Both the position numbers and the translations under genes were made by a program. A DNA stretch of 30,741 nucleotides from a virus, in the IMG/VR virus record IMGVR_UViG_3300037189_028533, positions 1 to 30,741 of that record; one strand, 5' to 3'. Below the pieces are notes generated by a model. It saw only the letters and a list, made by a program, of their open reading frames with translations. It was not told the DNA's origin and searched no databases. Positions 15,889-24,542 of this stretch are shown here, piece by piece. Each line of letters opens with the position of its first letter. Positions within the stretch are counted from its first letter, which is position 1.

Positions 15889-16424
15889 TTTTTTGCGCAA
15901 ATATTTAGGCTCATGAGTCTACCTGTTTCTTTTTCAAGATGTGGTAAATATGATTGACTAAAATCATCTATGCTTGAGTGCTCTGTGTCTCTCCAGTCAT
16001 AACGTTCTACAAAAGAAAACCCTACATCTAAGAGGTCTTTTTTAAGATGTTCAAAATCCCAACACCAATAATGAAAATTTTCATTATAGTCCTGCCCGCC
16101 GTACATCAGGCCTCGTATAGCATTTAAATTTCCGGTCTCAATATAATATTCCACTATTGCTTTAAAATCTGGCACTGCAACTCTGAGAATGCCGCCGTGC
16201 GCGAGAATTTCATACCATCTTTTAAGAGCATCTTTATAATCCCAACGAGAAAAATGCTCAAGAACATGAGATGCATATATAGTACTTACAGAGGAGAGTT
16301 TATAGCTTCTGAGATATTTAATGTTGTCGACAGCATCGACGCCTGGAATGTACCTAACATCAATATTAGTATAGCCATCAATGTGCTTATTGCCACAGCC
16401 TAAATGTAATTTTATGTTATTCAT
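15885..16424 (-). CDS. Small SAM-dependent methyltransferase (class I)
   Basis: The 179-residue protein begins MNNIKLHLGCGNKHIDGYTN, a standard SAM-binding motif I with the acidic residue of the second strand following (NIDVR). Later blocks ASHVLEHFSRWDYKDALKRW and HGGILRVAVPDF are typical of Methyltransf_11-type proteins found in polysaccharide clusters ('predicted SAM-dependent methyltransferase'). I placed the start at the ATG at 16424. A longer frame to 16598 has a hydrophobic, out-of-family N-terminus and only reads back into the fucosyltransferase gene. It overlaps that gene by 8 bases and the FkbM gene by 4. The target is unknown. Confidence 0.8.
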   Translation of the reverse strand: MNNIKLHLGCGNKHIDGYTNIDVRYIPGVDAVDNIKYLRSYKLSSVSTIYASHVLEHFSRWDYKDALKRWYEILAHGGILRVAVPDFKAIVEYYIETGNLNAIRGLMYGGQDYNENFHYWCWDFEHLKKDLLDVGFSFVERYDWRDTEHSSIDDFSQSYLPHLEKETGRLMSLNICAKK

Positions 16425-17259
16425 TATTAAGAAAATGTTGATTAGGAATAGACATAGCAATATCTTGTGGCGACCAAACTGTTGTATTTTTATGATAATT
16501 AAACCAATACATTGGAGATATAATTGTTGGAGAATTTCTATTAAGCCATGCTCCCCACCATGAAAAACTAGATGCGGCAGTGATACAATGGTGGGCATTC
16601 TTCATAATACTTAAATCTAGAAGTTTATCTTCCACATCAAAGGGCGATACCTTAATATCAAACCCTTCATTAATTAATATATTAGCCCTATCGCTATTCT
16701 TATTATCCGATATGAATGCAATGCCAACATCCTCTTTGCTTAAGTTGTTTATTTCTAAAATTTTATCAACAGCTCTCTTAAAATACCAATCATTAGGAAT
16801 TGGAAACCCGTCTCCCGCTAAATAATCCCCCTCTCTGCTGTGTGCGCAAATAACCGCTTTTTTATTAAAGCTTTTTAAGAAGTTAATAGCTCTCTCATCA
16901 ATAGTTTTATCTTTAAAGGTAAAAAAATTGAGAATATCGTCTCTGCAATCAATAAAATATTTATCTGTTTGAAAATATCCTTCTAGCAGAGTATTATCAG
17001 CGACATTAAAAATTTCTGGATTAAACGTTTGTTCTGCACAGCTAGAATCCATAAAACAATGATGACAAACATTTGAAGTTTGAGTTTTAGGTGGTAGATT
17101 AAAAATTTCTATTCCATTCCCGCTCGGTGTACTATCATTACTAGCTCCGCCCCAGTCTGAATTAAACAATTCAAACCCCGTCTTTTTGCTTACAGCATAC
17201 GATACAGCCCACTGAAACATATTATTTCCAAAATTCGACATCCATGTATTACTAATCAT
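16417..17259 (-). CDS. GT11 alpha-1,2-fucosyltransferase-like protein
   Basis: The 280-residue protein has the GT11 hallmarks: NFGNNMFQWAVSYAVSKKTG (9-28; family 'G-N-Q-M-F-Q-Y-A'), GYFQTDKYF (94-102), the donor-binding motif HSREGDYL (140-147) and AASSFSWWGAWLNR (228-241). GT11 enzymes transfer fucose from GDP-fucose to the 2-position of galactose or similar. The donor motif is normally HxRRxDY; here the second Arg is Glu143, so donor or activity may be altered. A CHHC-containing loop (65-68) is an odd insert. It starts 16 bases after the C-methyltransferase stop. Confidence 0.85.
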   Translation of the reverse strand: MISNTWMSNFGNNMFQWAVSYAVSKKTGFELFNSDWGGASNDSTPSGNGIEIFNLPPKTQTSNVCHHCFMDSSCAEQTFNPEIFNVADNTLLEGYFQTDKYFIDCRDDILNFFTFKDKTIDERAINFLKSFNKKAVICAHSREGDYLAGDGFPIPNDWYFKRAVDKILEINNLSKEDVGIAFISDNKNSDRANILINEGFDIKVSPFDVEDKLLDLSIMKNAHHCITAASSFSWWGAWLNRNSPTIISPMYWFNYHKNTTVWSPQDIAMSIPNQHFLNNE

Positions 17260-17275
17260 AAATATATTTTAAAGA

Positions 17276-18505
17276 CTATATTATTTTAACAACAGGCATT
17301 GGCAGAATAAACTTTCCTGTATATTGTTTATTGTTTTTAATAATTGAGTCTGCCATATTCCATACAGAAATTATACAATAATCTGTTGGATTTGCATAAA
17401 AATAATCTCTATTAACAATCTTAATTTTTGCGCCAGGCGAAAATCTTCCCTGTTTGAGCGATGCATCATCAACAACATACTCAATTATATCATCATTGAG
17501 ATTAAAAAATTTACTAAACAAAGCAAATTTTGCCGGGCAACCATAACAGCTAATAGTCTTGCCTTGCTGCTTGAGAGATTTAATAAGACTTACAAACTCT
17601 GTGTGAAGCTCTGAGAGCTTATTAACAAATTTGGTATAAGTGCTCATCTCATGCAGATTGAAGCTATTTTCTGCTTCTATAGCCGCGTCCACCGCTTTAC
17701 TACTATCAAATTTACCGGTCAGCTGCTTTTGTGCAAAAATTCTAAAAGAACCTCCCTGAGTATCTACCATCTCAATATCAAAAATTTTGAGCTTATATTT
17801 GGCTAAGTATTTGATGAGTGGTATTATGCTAAAATACTGCAAATGTTCATGATATACCTGATCAAAGTATAACCCTTTGATAGTATCGAGCAGATAAGCG
17901 TTTTCAAACACCAAAATGCCTTCGCTACTCAAGCAACTTTCAATGCCCTCCATGATGCTGTCGAGTTGATCTACATGCGCTAATACATTATTTGCACATA
18001 TAACATCTATACACCCATGATTTTTAACAATTTTATCAGCCACTGTTTTATTGAAAAAGTCATTGTAAATGATTGCACCATCTATCTTAGAAGCTCTATT
18101 TACAATGTTTGTCGCTGGATCAACCCCAATCAAGTTACTGTACCCCATACACTTAATCGCGTTTAATAGAACACCATCATTGCATCCAATTTCAAGTATT
18201 TTAGGATTGGTATAATTTATAAATTTTTGCGCAATTGAATATGCATAATTTTTAAAATGGGTTAAGAGTGATGGTGAATCAGAGCTGGAATAAAGATAAT
18301 TTTCAAATAAATATTTAGGATCAATTGTTTCTTTCAGCTGAATATGAAAACATTCATTACATCTTACAACAGTTAGTGGGTATGTAGCTTGTGTCTCTTC
18401 TTTTGAGAGTGGAAAGGAGTTAGCAAGCGCGCATTCTCCAAATGAAACCACATTCTGTATATTAGGAGATTTGCATAGTCTGCAGCATTTAATATTCTCA
18501 ATCAT
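17276..18505 (-). CDS. Three-domain sugar C-methyltransferase (NovU/TylCIII type)
   Basis: This 409-residue enzyme has an N-terminal zinc domain with C8-x2-C11 and C49-x2-C52, a central SAM domain with KILEIGCNDGVLL (102-114), a YHEHLQYFS motif (~195-204) that contains the catalytic His/Glu pair of sugar C-methyltransferases, and a C-terminal domain with YGCPAKFAL and VVDDASLKQGRFSPG. That is the Methyltransf_13/11/14 order. Such enzymes add a methyl branch to an NDP-4-keto-sugar, usually with an epimerase or dehydratase supplying the substrate. The adjacent SDR gene at 18498-19421 is a candidate. Start overlaps that gene by 8 bases. Confidence 0.9.
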   Translation of the reverse strand: MIENIKCCRLCKSPNIQNVVSFGECALANSFPLSKEETQATYPLTVVRCNECFHIQLKETIDPKYLFENYLYSSSDSPSLLTHFKNYAYSIAQKFINYTNPKILEIGCNDGVLLNAIKCMGYSNLIGVDPATNIVNRASKIDGAIIYNDFFNKTVADKIVKNHGCIDVICANNVLAHVDQLDSIMEGIESCLSSEGILVFENAYLLDTIKGLYFDQVYHEHLQYFSIIPLIKYLAKYKLKIFDIEMVDTQGGSFRIFAQKQLTGKFDSSKAVDAAIEAENSFNLHEMSTYTKFVNKLSELHTEFVSLIKSLKQQGKTISCYGCPAKFALFSKFFNLNDDIIEYVVDDASLKQGRFSPGAKIKIVNRDYFYANPTDYCIISVWNMADSIIKNNKQYTGKFILPMPVVKII

Positions 18506-19421
18506 AACTAACTTTGTTGCTTCTTCCTGACATTATATAGTCGGCTTGCGGATTTTTTAAACTATCAATTATGGCTTTAATGCTGCCCCTAAAATTAAAA
18601 TTAAATGTATTGCAAAATTTTTCATTTGATGCAGAAAAACTATATATACTGTTTCCTCCAGAATTTTCGTACACCAGCTCGCAGCCCAGCTCGTCTGCTG
18701 TTTTAATGGCAATATCGCCAATAGTACTGTTGAAAGAAACTAGATTATATACACCTCTCTTTTGTGAATTACCTTTTGTGATAATAGTCTCAACTGCTGC
18801 AGATAAATCGCTAATATCTAAGATAGGCCTATAATTAGACTGGTTCATGCAAAATATTTTGTTGGAATCTTTAAATGATCTGTACATGGCATTTATCATG
18901 ATATCATTTCGTATGTTTGTTGACCACCCACAAACTGTACCGAAGCGCAGGGAATAATATTCTATGTCTTTTGTTATTGCTGAGTAATAATCAATCTCTT
19001 GTTTGGAAAGATCGTAATAGTTGTGGGGCGAAAAAAAAGCATCAGACTCTAGGGAAATTCTATCATGACAACTTCCATATACACTTGAGCTGCTCGCATA
19101 TATAAATTTGACCCGTTTTTGATTTAATATATTGTAAATTTTTTGCAACAATGAGCAAAAGTTTCTGACATTATTATTAAATGTAGGCATCATATTATCA
19201 ATGCACATACCTACACTTGAATGACCGGCTAACAAAATAATAGCATCATAATTTAAAATAAAAGATTCGTCAATGTGCGCAAAATCTTGTTTAATATTTT
19301 TGTTGTTAGATACATTGCCAAACCATTCTAGATCGATAGTATCTATTGAATATTTTTGATGCAGATCGAAAAATAATCTGCTTCCAATATAGCCAGTACC
19401 TCCAATGATTAAGATTTTCAT
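18498..19421 (-). CDS. NAD-dependent NDP-sugar epimerase/dehydratase
   Basis: The 307-residue short-chain dehydrogenase begins MKILIIGGTGYIGS (1-14), giving the G-x-x-G-x-x-G NAD site, and has KFIYASSSSVYGS (~105-117) with the catalytic Ser and YYDLSK (~134-139) with the Tyr-x3-Lys pair. LRFGTVCGW and YRPILDISDLSAAV follow, as in extended SDR sugar enzymes. It overlaps the C-methyltransferase gene, so it probably provides or reduces its keto-sugar. The exact substrate cannot be read from sequence. It starts in an ATGA overlap with the GT17 gene. Confidence 0.9.
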   Translation of the reverse strand: MKILIIGGTGYIGSRLFFDLHQKYSIDTIDLEWFGNVSNNKNIKQDFAHIDESFILNYDAIILLAGHSSVGMCIDNMMPTFNNNVRNFCSLLQKIYNILNQKRVKFIYASSSSVYGSCHDRISLESDAFFSPHNYYDLSKQEIDYYSAITKDIEYYSLRFGTVCGWSTNIRNDIMINAMYRSFKDSNKIFCMNQSNYRPILDISDLSAAVETIITKGNSQKRGVYNLVSFNSTIGDIAIKTADELGCELVYENSGGNSIYSFSASNEKFCNTFNFNFRGSIKAIIDSLKNPQADYIMSGRSNKVSYD

Positions 19422-20203
19422 ATATTAATAAAGTACTGTGAATAGCGGCGCATATTGTTCTGGACAGTTGACGGCATATTATCCAATGTATCGTATCCCC
19501 GAAATTTCATACCACTTGACCTCTCAATTGGATCTGACAGAGTATTAAAACGTTTTTGAATATCTTGTATTGTCATATGTACCCACTCTGTATGAGCAAA
19601 ACTTTGCAATTTACTAAAAATAAACTCTGGGCCGCCTGTATATGAAAAATGCCAACCACCATCTGCAACAAATGCAATTGTATTTCGCGATCTTATTGCT
19701 GCATCGTATATGCTGCTTTTGGATTTTAGCAGTTTCCACGGACATACATATGTACCGGGCCAATCCGTACTCGCTTCACCAAATTTTGTATTGAAGTACA
19801 AATAATAGAGCTGTTGCAAAAAATGTACATCTGTATCAAGGGATTGATACAACTCGCTAATGCGGGCAGGCTTTGGGATTTCATCAACTGCACTTACCAT
19901 AATAAGGTCATTGTCGGCGGCATCATTTAAACCTCGAGCAATACAGTTAAAAGCATGGGATTCATTATCCCATGAGTTATTTTGAGATTCTGCAGCAGGT
20001 ACAACTATATGAATAATTTTATCTGCGAAATTATCAAAGATGTGTTTGTTTTTTGCGAAATAAAGTTCCTTATCTTTATTTTGCCATGTTTGCTCTCCTT
20101 CAACTATAACGAACTTATCTACTACACTGTTTAATTCATTAAGTCTAAGCTCTAGAAGATGCAGCTCATTAAAAAATGTAAAACAATCGTAAACTTTTCT
20201 CAT
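19418..20203 (-). CDS. GT17-family glycosyltransferase
   Basis: The 261-residue protein matches GT17 (beta-1,4-N-acetylglucosaminyltransferase III-like, Glyco_transf_17). It starts MRKVYDCFTFFNELHLLELR (1-20), then VDKFVIVEGEQTWQ (28-41), DNDLIMVSAVDEIPKP (~97-112, the acidic DE site), WKLLKSKS, GGWHFSYTGG (~182-191) and SFAHTEW. The 'F-F-N-E-L-x-L-L-E-L-R' and 'G-W-H-F-S-Y' blocks are diagnostic. It probably adds a GlcNAc-like residue to the glycan made by the island. It follows the MycE-like gene by two bases. Confidence 0.9.
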   Translation of the reverse strand: MRKVYDCFTFFNELHLLELRLNELNSVVDKFVIVEGEQTWQNKDKELYFAKNKHIFDNFADKIIHIVVPAAESQNNSWDNESHAFNCIARGLNDAADNDLIMVSAVDEIPKPARISELYQSLDTDVHFLQQLYYLYFNTKFGEASTDWPGTYVCPWKLLKSKSSIYDAAIRSRNTIAFVADGGWHFSYTGGPEFIFSKLQSFAHTEWVHMTIQDIQKRFNTLSDPIERSSGMKFRGYDTLDNMPSTVQNNMRRYSQYFINI

Positions 20204-20205
20204 AA

Positions 20206-20817
20206 TTATTTTTTGAGGATGCAGGTCAAGCTATTAGCATCTGTATAAAGAACATTCATAAATTGGCACTCAAACGAGTCGCTATTGAGCATAATTTTAA
20301 AAATAGAGTTTAGTGTGGAATTTTCATTTTGCTTTTCGTAGTGTATGTCTTCAATTATGTAAATATCCCCAGATCTTAATTTTGGCCAAATGTGCTTGAA
20401 GGTAAATTGCTGATGCTCGTTAAAATGACTACCATCATCAATTACTACATCAAATGATTTATACTCATTAAAAATATTATCTAAAACATTTGCATCAACT
20501 TGACTGCCTTGCTTTAACACAATTGTATCTAGATCTGGCCATCCTCCACCCTCAACCCCCAACGGTCTAGATTTATCAACGTGATCGAGTGTAATATCGA
20601 GACCGACAATTGTAGCATTCTTAAAATATTCCTGCCACATGCATAATGATGCTCCTTTTGCAACTCCTATTTCAAGCAAGTTGATTGATTTATCTCTCAA
20701 ATGGGAGAGAAACAAATCATACACAGGAGCATACATATGCCCCGCTCCCGGCGCTTTATCAAAAAAATTAGTACCCTTGTCGGTAAGGTATTTGTCAGCT
20801 AATTCCAGTAGGTTCAT
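20206..20817 (-). CDS. MycE/TylE-like SAM-dependent O-methyltransferase
   Basis: The 203-residue protein begins LELADKYLTDKGT (4-16) and continues with HMYAPVYDLFLSHLRDKSIN, LLEIGVAKGASLCMWQEYFK (47-66), IVGLDIT, then FDVVIDDGSHFNEHQQFTFK (~124-143) and IYIIEDIHY. This is the pattern of sugar O-methyltransferases such as macrocin O-methyltransferase and MycE, which use a metal held by the D-D-x-S-H region. Substrates in that family are deoxy-sugars on glycosides. It adds a further methylation step to the glycan island. A 78-base gap with a vestigial start codon separates it from the upstream gene. Confidence 0.85.
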   Translation of the reverse strand: MNLLELADKYLTDKGTNFFDKAPGAGHMYAPVYDLFLSHLRDKSINLLEIGVAKGASLCMWQEYFKNATIVGLDITLDHVDKSRPLGVEGGGWPDLDTIVLKQGSQVDANVLDNIFNEYKSFDVVIDDGSHFNEHQQFTFKHIWPKLRSGDIYIIEDIHYEKQNENSTLNSIFKIMLNSDSFECQFMNVLYTDANSLTCILKK

Positions 20818-20895
20818 AAATTATTATAATATTGCGGCCCAGGCCTGTCTCTTCAACTACGTAGTTTGAATTTCATTTGCCTGTTATTAAAATTT
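20818..20895 (-). other. Spacer with a coupled but truncated start (possible gene remnant) and an inverted repeat
   Basis: In this operon most genes overlap, yet this gap is empty. An ATG (20897-20899) overlaps the stop of the upstream gene in ATGA and encodes only MKILITGK before a TGA at 20873-20875. MKILITG is the usual start of an NAD-binding sugar epimerase. It may be the stub of a deleted epimerase gene. The gap also contains the palindrome AACTACGTAGTT (20855-20866) with flanking near-complementary bases, and a GGCC-rich hairpin (about 20835-20845). The remnant reading is inference from eight codons. Confidence 0.35.
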
Positions 20896-21597
20896 TCATA
20901 ACGTTTCGTTAAATGATTGCCAATCCGTATATGGGGAAAGCTGACAAGCGTTCATGTGAGTTGTACATCCTGGCATAGGTATATATAGTCTTATTTCAGA
21001 ACTTATCAAGTGCCTAAAAAATGCTCTATCTTCAAGTAAGTAATGTTTTGCAGTTTTTATCAGCTGGTTGCCCCACTCCCCGCCCTTAGTTGCCCACGTA
21101 CACGTTGTACTTTCCGCAGTCCTCCAGTGACATGTTTTACCAAGTACGATAGATTCTTGACGATATGTATTATCATCTGTACGCGTATATCTATCCGTGT
21201 GATCATATCCTGTAACAAGATCGAAGCTATTTACGCCTTCAGATATTAAATCGATACTATTCGGTAAATGCAGATAATCATCCTCAACAAAATATACATC
21301 TCGGTTACTAAATTCATTTAAGTAAATATCATATACATGAGAAAGACATGCCGCATTTCCGTTTGCATTTATCTGTCTTATGTTTACATGCTTAAATGAT
21401 TCAATATATTCTGAAAGTTCGCCACGCGGTCCATCTAAAACTACATGCATTTCATGTTGACCGTCAAGTATATAGGACGCATGAAAGGCATCCATTATAC
21501 TCTTGAAGCACTTCTGCTTGCTAAACCAAAAGGGTCTGTTGGATTTAAATGCTCCTCTCTCCAACTCATAGTTTGATGCTCTATAGAGAATAATCAT
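20896..21597 (-). CDS. Glycosyltransferase-like protein (GT-A type)
   Basis: This 233-residue protein looks like a GT-A enzyme: a MHVVLDGP strand (~50-57), then DVYFVEDDYLHLPNSID (~99-115) with an E-D-D metal-binding site at the strand end, GYDHTDRYTR, a TTCTWATKGGEW acceptor-side stretch and a C-terminal GCTTHMNACQLSPYTDW. I cannot name the GT family. It overlaps the DUF5672 gene by 17 bases. The sugars used are unknown. Confidence 0.75.
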   Translation of the reverse strand: MIILYRASNYELERGAFKSNRPFWFSKQKCFKSIMDAFHASYILDGQHEMHVVLDGPRGELSEYIESFKHVNIRQINANGNAACLSHVYDIYLNEFSNRDVYFVEDDYLHLPNSIDLISEGVNSFDLVTGYDHTDRYTRTDDNTYRQESIVLGKTCHWRTAESTTCTWATKGGEWGNQLIKTAKHYLLEDRAFFRHLISSEIRLYIPMPGCTTHMNACQLSPYTDWQSFNETL

Positions 21598-22234
21598 GAA
21601 TTAATCCTTTATTACCGTGAAATCCAAAAGTTGCTGATTTATCTATTAATGGGTCTTGAGAGAATATATCTGCAATGTACTCTGGAGCGTATTTTATACC
21701 AAATGATTCAAAATACTCCTTGTTGTTGTTGCACACATAGGCATCCTCAGGCCCTGTAAATTGCTCCGGAGCAGTTGCGCACAAATTTAGTAATTTTTTG
21801 CTTCTCAGGCTGAATCCTCCATTACCTACAGTATTAATTTTTTCTATGCCTTGCTGCTTAATGTGGGGATGTATCCACTGACATTGATGCATTAACCTGC
21901 CTCTGTTCCACTTCGCGCCGATATAATCATAGTTGTAAAATTCATCTGTCCATTTGTTTGCATTAATTACAAAACCATCCGTCTGTACAATCAAGCAAAA
22001 ATCTGTATCAACTACGTCTGCGAGGCCTCTCACAACAAACTGACTATATTCTTCATAATTAAATTGCGAGATTTCAACTAGTTGATGGGTGCACGGCCTC
22101 TCTGGTTTTAATGCAGTAAAAATTTTACTCGAGCCGAACTTAATACCTTGGCAGCAAATATCGAGAGTTTTTACTGCATCATCCGAATTTACTGGCTCAA
22201 TAATTATTAAAGTGACGTTGTTTAAATCAAGCAT
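21581..22234 (-). CDS. DUF5672-family protein, glycosyltransferase-like
   Basis: The 217-residue protein has the DUF5672 pattern: an N-terminal VTLIIIEP strand, DFCLIVQTDGFVINANKWTD (~77-96) with a Q-T-D-G site, YDYIGAKW (~102-109), VGNGGFSLRSKKLL (~136-149), and PEDAYVC (~162-168). DUF5672 proteins occur in polysaccharide clusters and have a GT-A-like layout, with the 'N-G-G-F-S-L-R-S' motif near the acceptor site. No activity is established for the family to my knowledge. It overlaps its neighbours by 17 and 8 bases, so it is part of the coupled operon. Confidence 0.8.
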   Translation of the reverse strand: MLDLNNVTLIIIEPVNSDDAVKTLDICCQGIKFGSSKIFTALKPERPCTHQLVEISQFNYEEYSQFVVRGLADVVDTDFCLIVQTDGFVINANKWTDEFYNYDYIGAKWNRGRLMHQCQWIHPHIKQQGIEKINTVGNGGFSLRSKKLLNLCATAPEQFTGPEDAYVCNNNKEYFESFGIKYAPEYIADIFSQDPLIDKSATFGFHGNKGLIHDYSL

Positions 22235-22907
22235 GATATATCCAAGGTTTCTTAAAAAGGTTTTTTATATGAAAAAAGTTTGCTGGATTCCACTTAGAAT
22301 ACATATGTAAATCGTTAGTTGTATTCACTTTTTCAATAATATAGTTGATTGATGTTTCAACAGTGTGAATTGTTTGAGCTCGCTCAATAACCTTTGACCA
22401 GTCTAGCAGGGTAAATCCAACAATATTAGACATGCAAATTTCTTGCAATCCATTTATATTGGCCTGCCTAGCAGCTTCACAAATTTGCTCATGCGGTGGC
22501 GATGCAAAATGGAAATTTTTTAACGCATATTTTGAATCGTCCGTCAACTTTAAAACATCATAAAACAGAGCATCTTCTTTTCCATCAACGTTGCGATTAA
22601 ATTTAAAATGATCGCCCCAGTTGTCCCAGCGAAGATCCGCTAATTTATACTTAGCTTCCATAACTGATATATTTGGAAATAGCTTATCTGCGTCTTCAAG
22701 GGAAAATATTATATCATACTCAAAAGGCCTTTGTTCATTTATATCGCAAAAGACTATACCATCAATATAGTTTTTAATCCATAAAAATTCTGGAATAACA
22801 GGCCAAATAATTTCATACCCTTGATCTTGTATTTTTTTTGCTATCTTTTGACAGAAAAATATATCACCGATACCGGCAGGTTGCTTAATGAGAGCTCGTT
22901 TTTTCAT
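22227..22907 (-). CDS. GT9-like (heptosyltransferase-fold) glycosyltransferase, short form
   Basis: The 226-residue protein begins RALIKQPAGIGDIFFCQKIA (4-23), the GT9-type N-terminal 'G-x-G-D' strand-helix, and has a C-terminal DWSKVIERAQTIHTVETSIN (~169-188) that fits the nucleotide-sugar side of a GT-B enzyme ('A-x-x-x-I-x-x-x-x-T-S'). It is much shorter than classic heptosyltransferases (~320-350 residues), like small viral or polysaccharide-cluster versions. It has a purine-rich stretch CGGGGACCG before the ATG that could act as a ribosome site. A TAATAAATAA run directly follows the upstream stop codon. Confidence 0.7.
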   Translation of the reverse strand: MKKRALIKQPAGIGDIFFCQKIAKKIQDQGYEIIWPVIPEFLWIKNYIDGIVFCDINEQRPFEYDIIFSLEDADKLFPNISVMEAKYKLADLRWDNWGDHFKFNRNVDGKEDALFYDVLKLTDDSKYALKNFHFASPPHEQICEAARQANINGLQEICMSNIVGFTLLDWSKVIERAQTIHTVETSINYIIEKVNTTNDLHMYSKWNPANFFHIKNLFKKPWIYHA

Positions 22908-22929
22908 TTTTTCGGTCCCCGATTATTTA

Positions 22930-23751
22930 TTAGTTGAATAAAAATGGATAATTAATATACACCCAATCTTCCGGAATGCGATATTTTTCGACAATATCAT
23001 AATTTCCATTTATAGCATCAAGCTTATCATTGTAGATTTTATCGCCGTTAATTTTAATATCGTCGAGTATTGCTTCTAAAGAGTTGATATCTTCAAAGAA
23101 AATAATACCATCTTTATCAAAATGATCACAAATAGATTTATCGCCCCAAAAAATGGGTATCGTCTTAGTAGCAAAACAATCTACGATTTTTTCGGTCCAA
23201 TATCCTCGCTGAATGGAATTTTCAATAGTAATTGAAAATTTATATTCATCTAAAGCTTCTCGCTTATCTTCTATAGGCTTATAACCATACCCAAATACAT
23301 CTAGCCCGCTATAGTTTTTTTGTATTACTTCGTGTCTAAGTTGATGCCCTATAGTAAAATTTTTGCCAGAAGCAATAATAGAGCATAAATTTGTTTTATT
23401 GGAAGAAATAGGATCTCCGTTTATCCAGCAGCGACCGTGCGGGTAATATAAAAAATTCTCCCCACGGTCAATAAGATCAGTATCAAAAGTTAAAACAAAA
23501 TCAAATAATTTATTATTCTGCTCAATCCATTCGTAGCATTGTGAATGGATTGCTCTCGGCTCGAGAATCCAAGCAATTTTTCGTTGTACACCGCTAGCTT
23601 TTAATACATCCGGTAGGCACATATCTGTTATAAAACAACTCTTACTAACCGGGTTGTTATTGAATTCCCACTGTACGTATTTATTTACGCCCTTATGGCA
23701 AGATGAGGGCTCGCCACCAAAATTTTTATCTCTTATATTTACCTTTACCAT
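22930..23751 (-). CDS. GT10 alpha-1,3/4-fucosyltransferase-like protein
   Basis: This 273-residue protein has the GT10 signature KFSITIENSIQRGYWTEKIV (~169-188) followed by DCFATKTIPIFWGDKSI, the GDP-fucose-binding motif shared with Helicobacter FucT and animal FUTs. Upstream, RKIAWILEPRAIH (~57-69) and FVLTFDTDLI match the acceptor-side domain. It transfers fucose, or a related GDP-sugar, to a 3- or 4-position. It is one of two fucosyltransferase-type genes here, although no GDP-fucose synthesis genes (gmd, fcl) lie in view. It overlaps the preceding gene by seven bases. Confidence 0.9.
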   Translation of the reverse strand: MVKVNIRDKNFGGEPSSCHKGVNKYVQWEFNNNPVSKSCFITDMCLPDVLKASGVQRKIAWILEPRAIHSQCYEWIEQNNKLFDFVLTFDTDLIDRGENFLYYPHGRCWINGDPISSNKTNLCSIIASGKNFTIGHQLRHEVIQKNYSGLDVFGYGYKPIEDKREALDEYKFSITIENSIQRGYWTEKIVDCFATKTIPIFWGDKSICDHFDKDGIIFFEDINSLEAILDDIKINGDKIYNDKLDAINGNYDIVEKYRIPEDWVYINYPFLFN

Positions 23752-24542
23752 TGTTTAATATACCTTTTAAGTTGTTCTTTTTCTAAAGACTCGACAAACT
23801 GTACTATAGCTTCATTATTTTTATAAAAGCTGTGATGAGATTTATTCTCTGCTAAATTACTGTGAGGTAGGTGAAACAGGTAGTCATTTGAGATATTGCT
23901 CTTTAGTACATTAACACCTAGGCGATGAGCTCTCGAAATTATTTCATTATCCTCATATCCCCACCCTTTAAAAAATGGATTAAATCCATTGATGAGGTTA
24001 AACGTTTTTCTAGTAAGTATTAAACACCCTCCGACTGCCTGAGTATTGCCTAGAATACCATATTCATTTGAATCATTAGTATTTTTTAGACCCTTTATCT
24101 TAGAGTATAAATCCTCTATATTATTGGATTTTAAAAAATCAGACTCACCATTACTATTTAGGTAAATTGCTGCCCCATTATACCCAATTAAACATTCAAG
24201 CTCGCCGCTATTATAGAGATTGTTAATATTTTCTAGTAAAAAAATAGGGTTAACAATAATATCTACATCTAAAAATACTAGTATATCTTTTTTTGTTTGT
24301 TGGGCCCCTAAATTATAACAATATGTTTTGCGGGTATAATCTTCACTGCTTATTGTAATATACTGATCCCAATCTTTATACCAATCAGGCTGTACTCCAG
24401 ATGAGGATTCCTCGACACCTATAAATTCGCTCCCTTTAAAGTTAGATTTATAAAATTTAATTATAGACCTAATATTTTTTTCTCTCAGGCTATTATCAAT
24501 TTTTATATGCGATATAAATGCAATTTTATCTTGAATACTCAT
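23745..24542 (-). CDS. Glycosyltransferase with GT2/GT7-type domain
   Basis: The 265-residue GT-A protein has KDILVFLDVDIIVNPIFLLE (~88-107) with a D-V-D metal site and a C-terminal FNPFFKGWGYEDNEIISRAH (~188-207), the 'G-W-G-x-E-D' motif of the galactosyltransferase C-terminal domain (Glyco_transf_7C) also seen in GalNAc transferases. A GAAIYLN block and VGGCLILTRKTFNLINGF precede it. It probably transfers Gal or GalNAc-like sugars. Start overlaps the small upstream gene in ATGA. Confidence 0.85.
   Translation of the reverse strand: MSIQDKIAFISHIKIDNSLREKNIRSIIKFYKSNFKGSEFIGVEESSSGVQPDWYKDWDQYITISSEDYTRKTYCYNLGAQQTKKDILVFLDVDIIVNPIFLLENINNLYNSGELECLIGYNGAAIYLNSNGESDFLKSNNIEDLYSKIKGLKNTNDSNEYGILGNTQAVGGCLILTRKTFNLINGFNPFFKGWGYEDNEIISRAHRLGVNVLKSNISNDYLFHLPHSNLAENKSHHSFYKNNEAIVQFVESLEKEQLKRYIKQW

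Noticed and set aside
15885-16598. Long version of the small methyltransferase starting at 16598
   Set aside because: The extra 58 residues lie inside the GT11 gene, are hydrophobic and unlike the family; the ATG at 16424 begins directly at the SAM motif.
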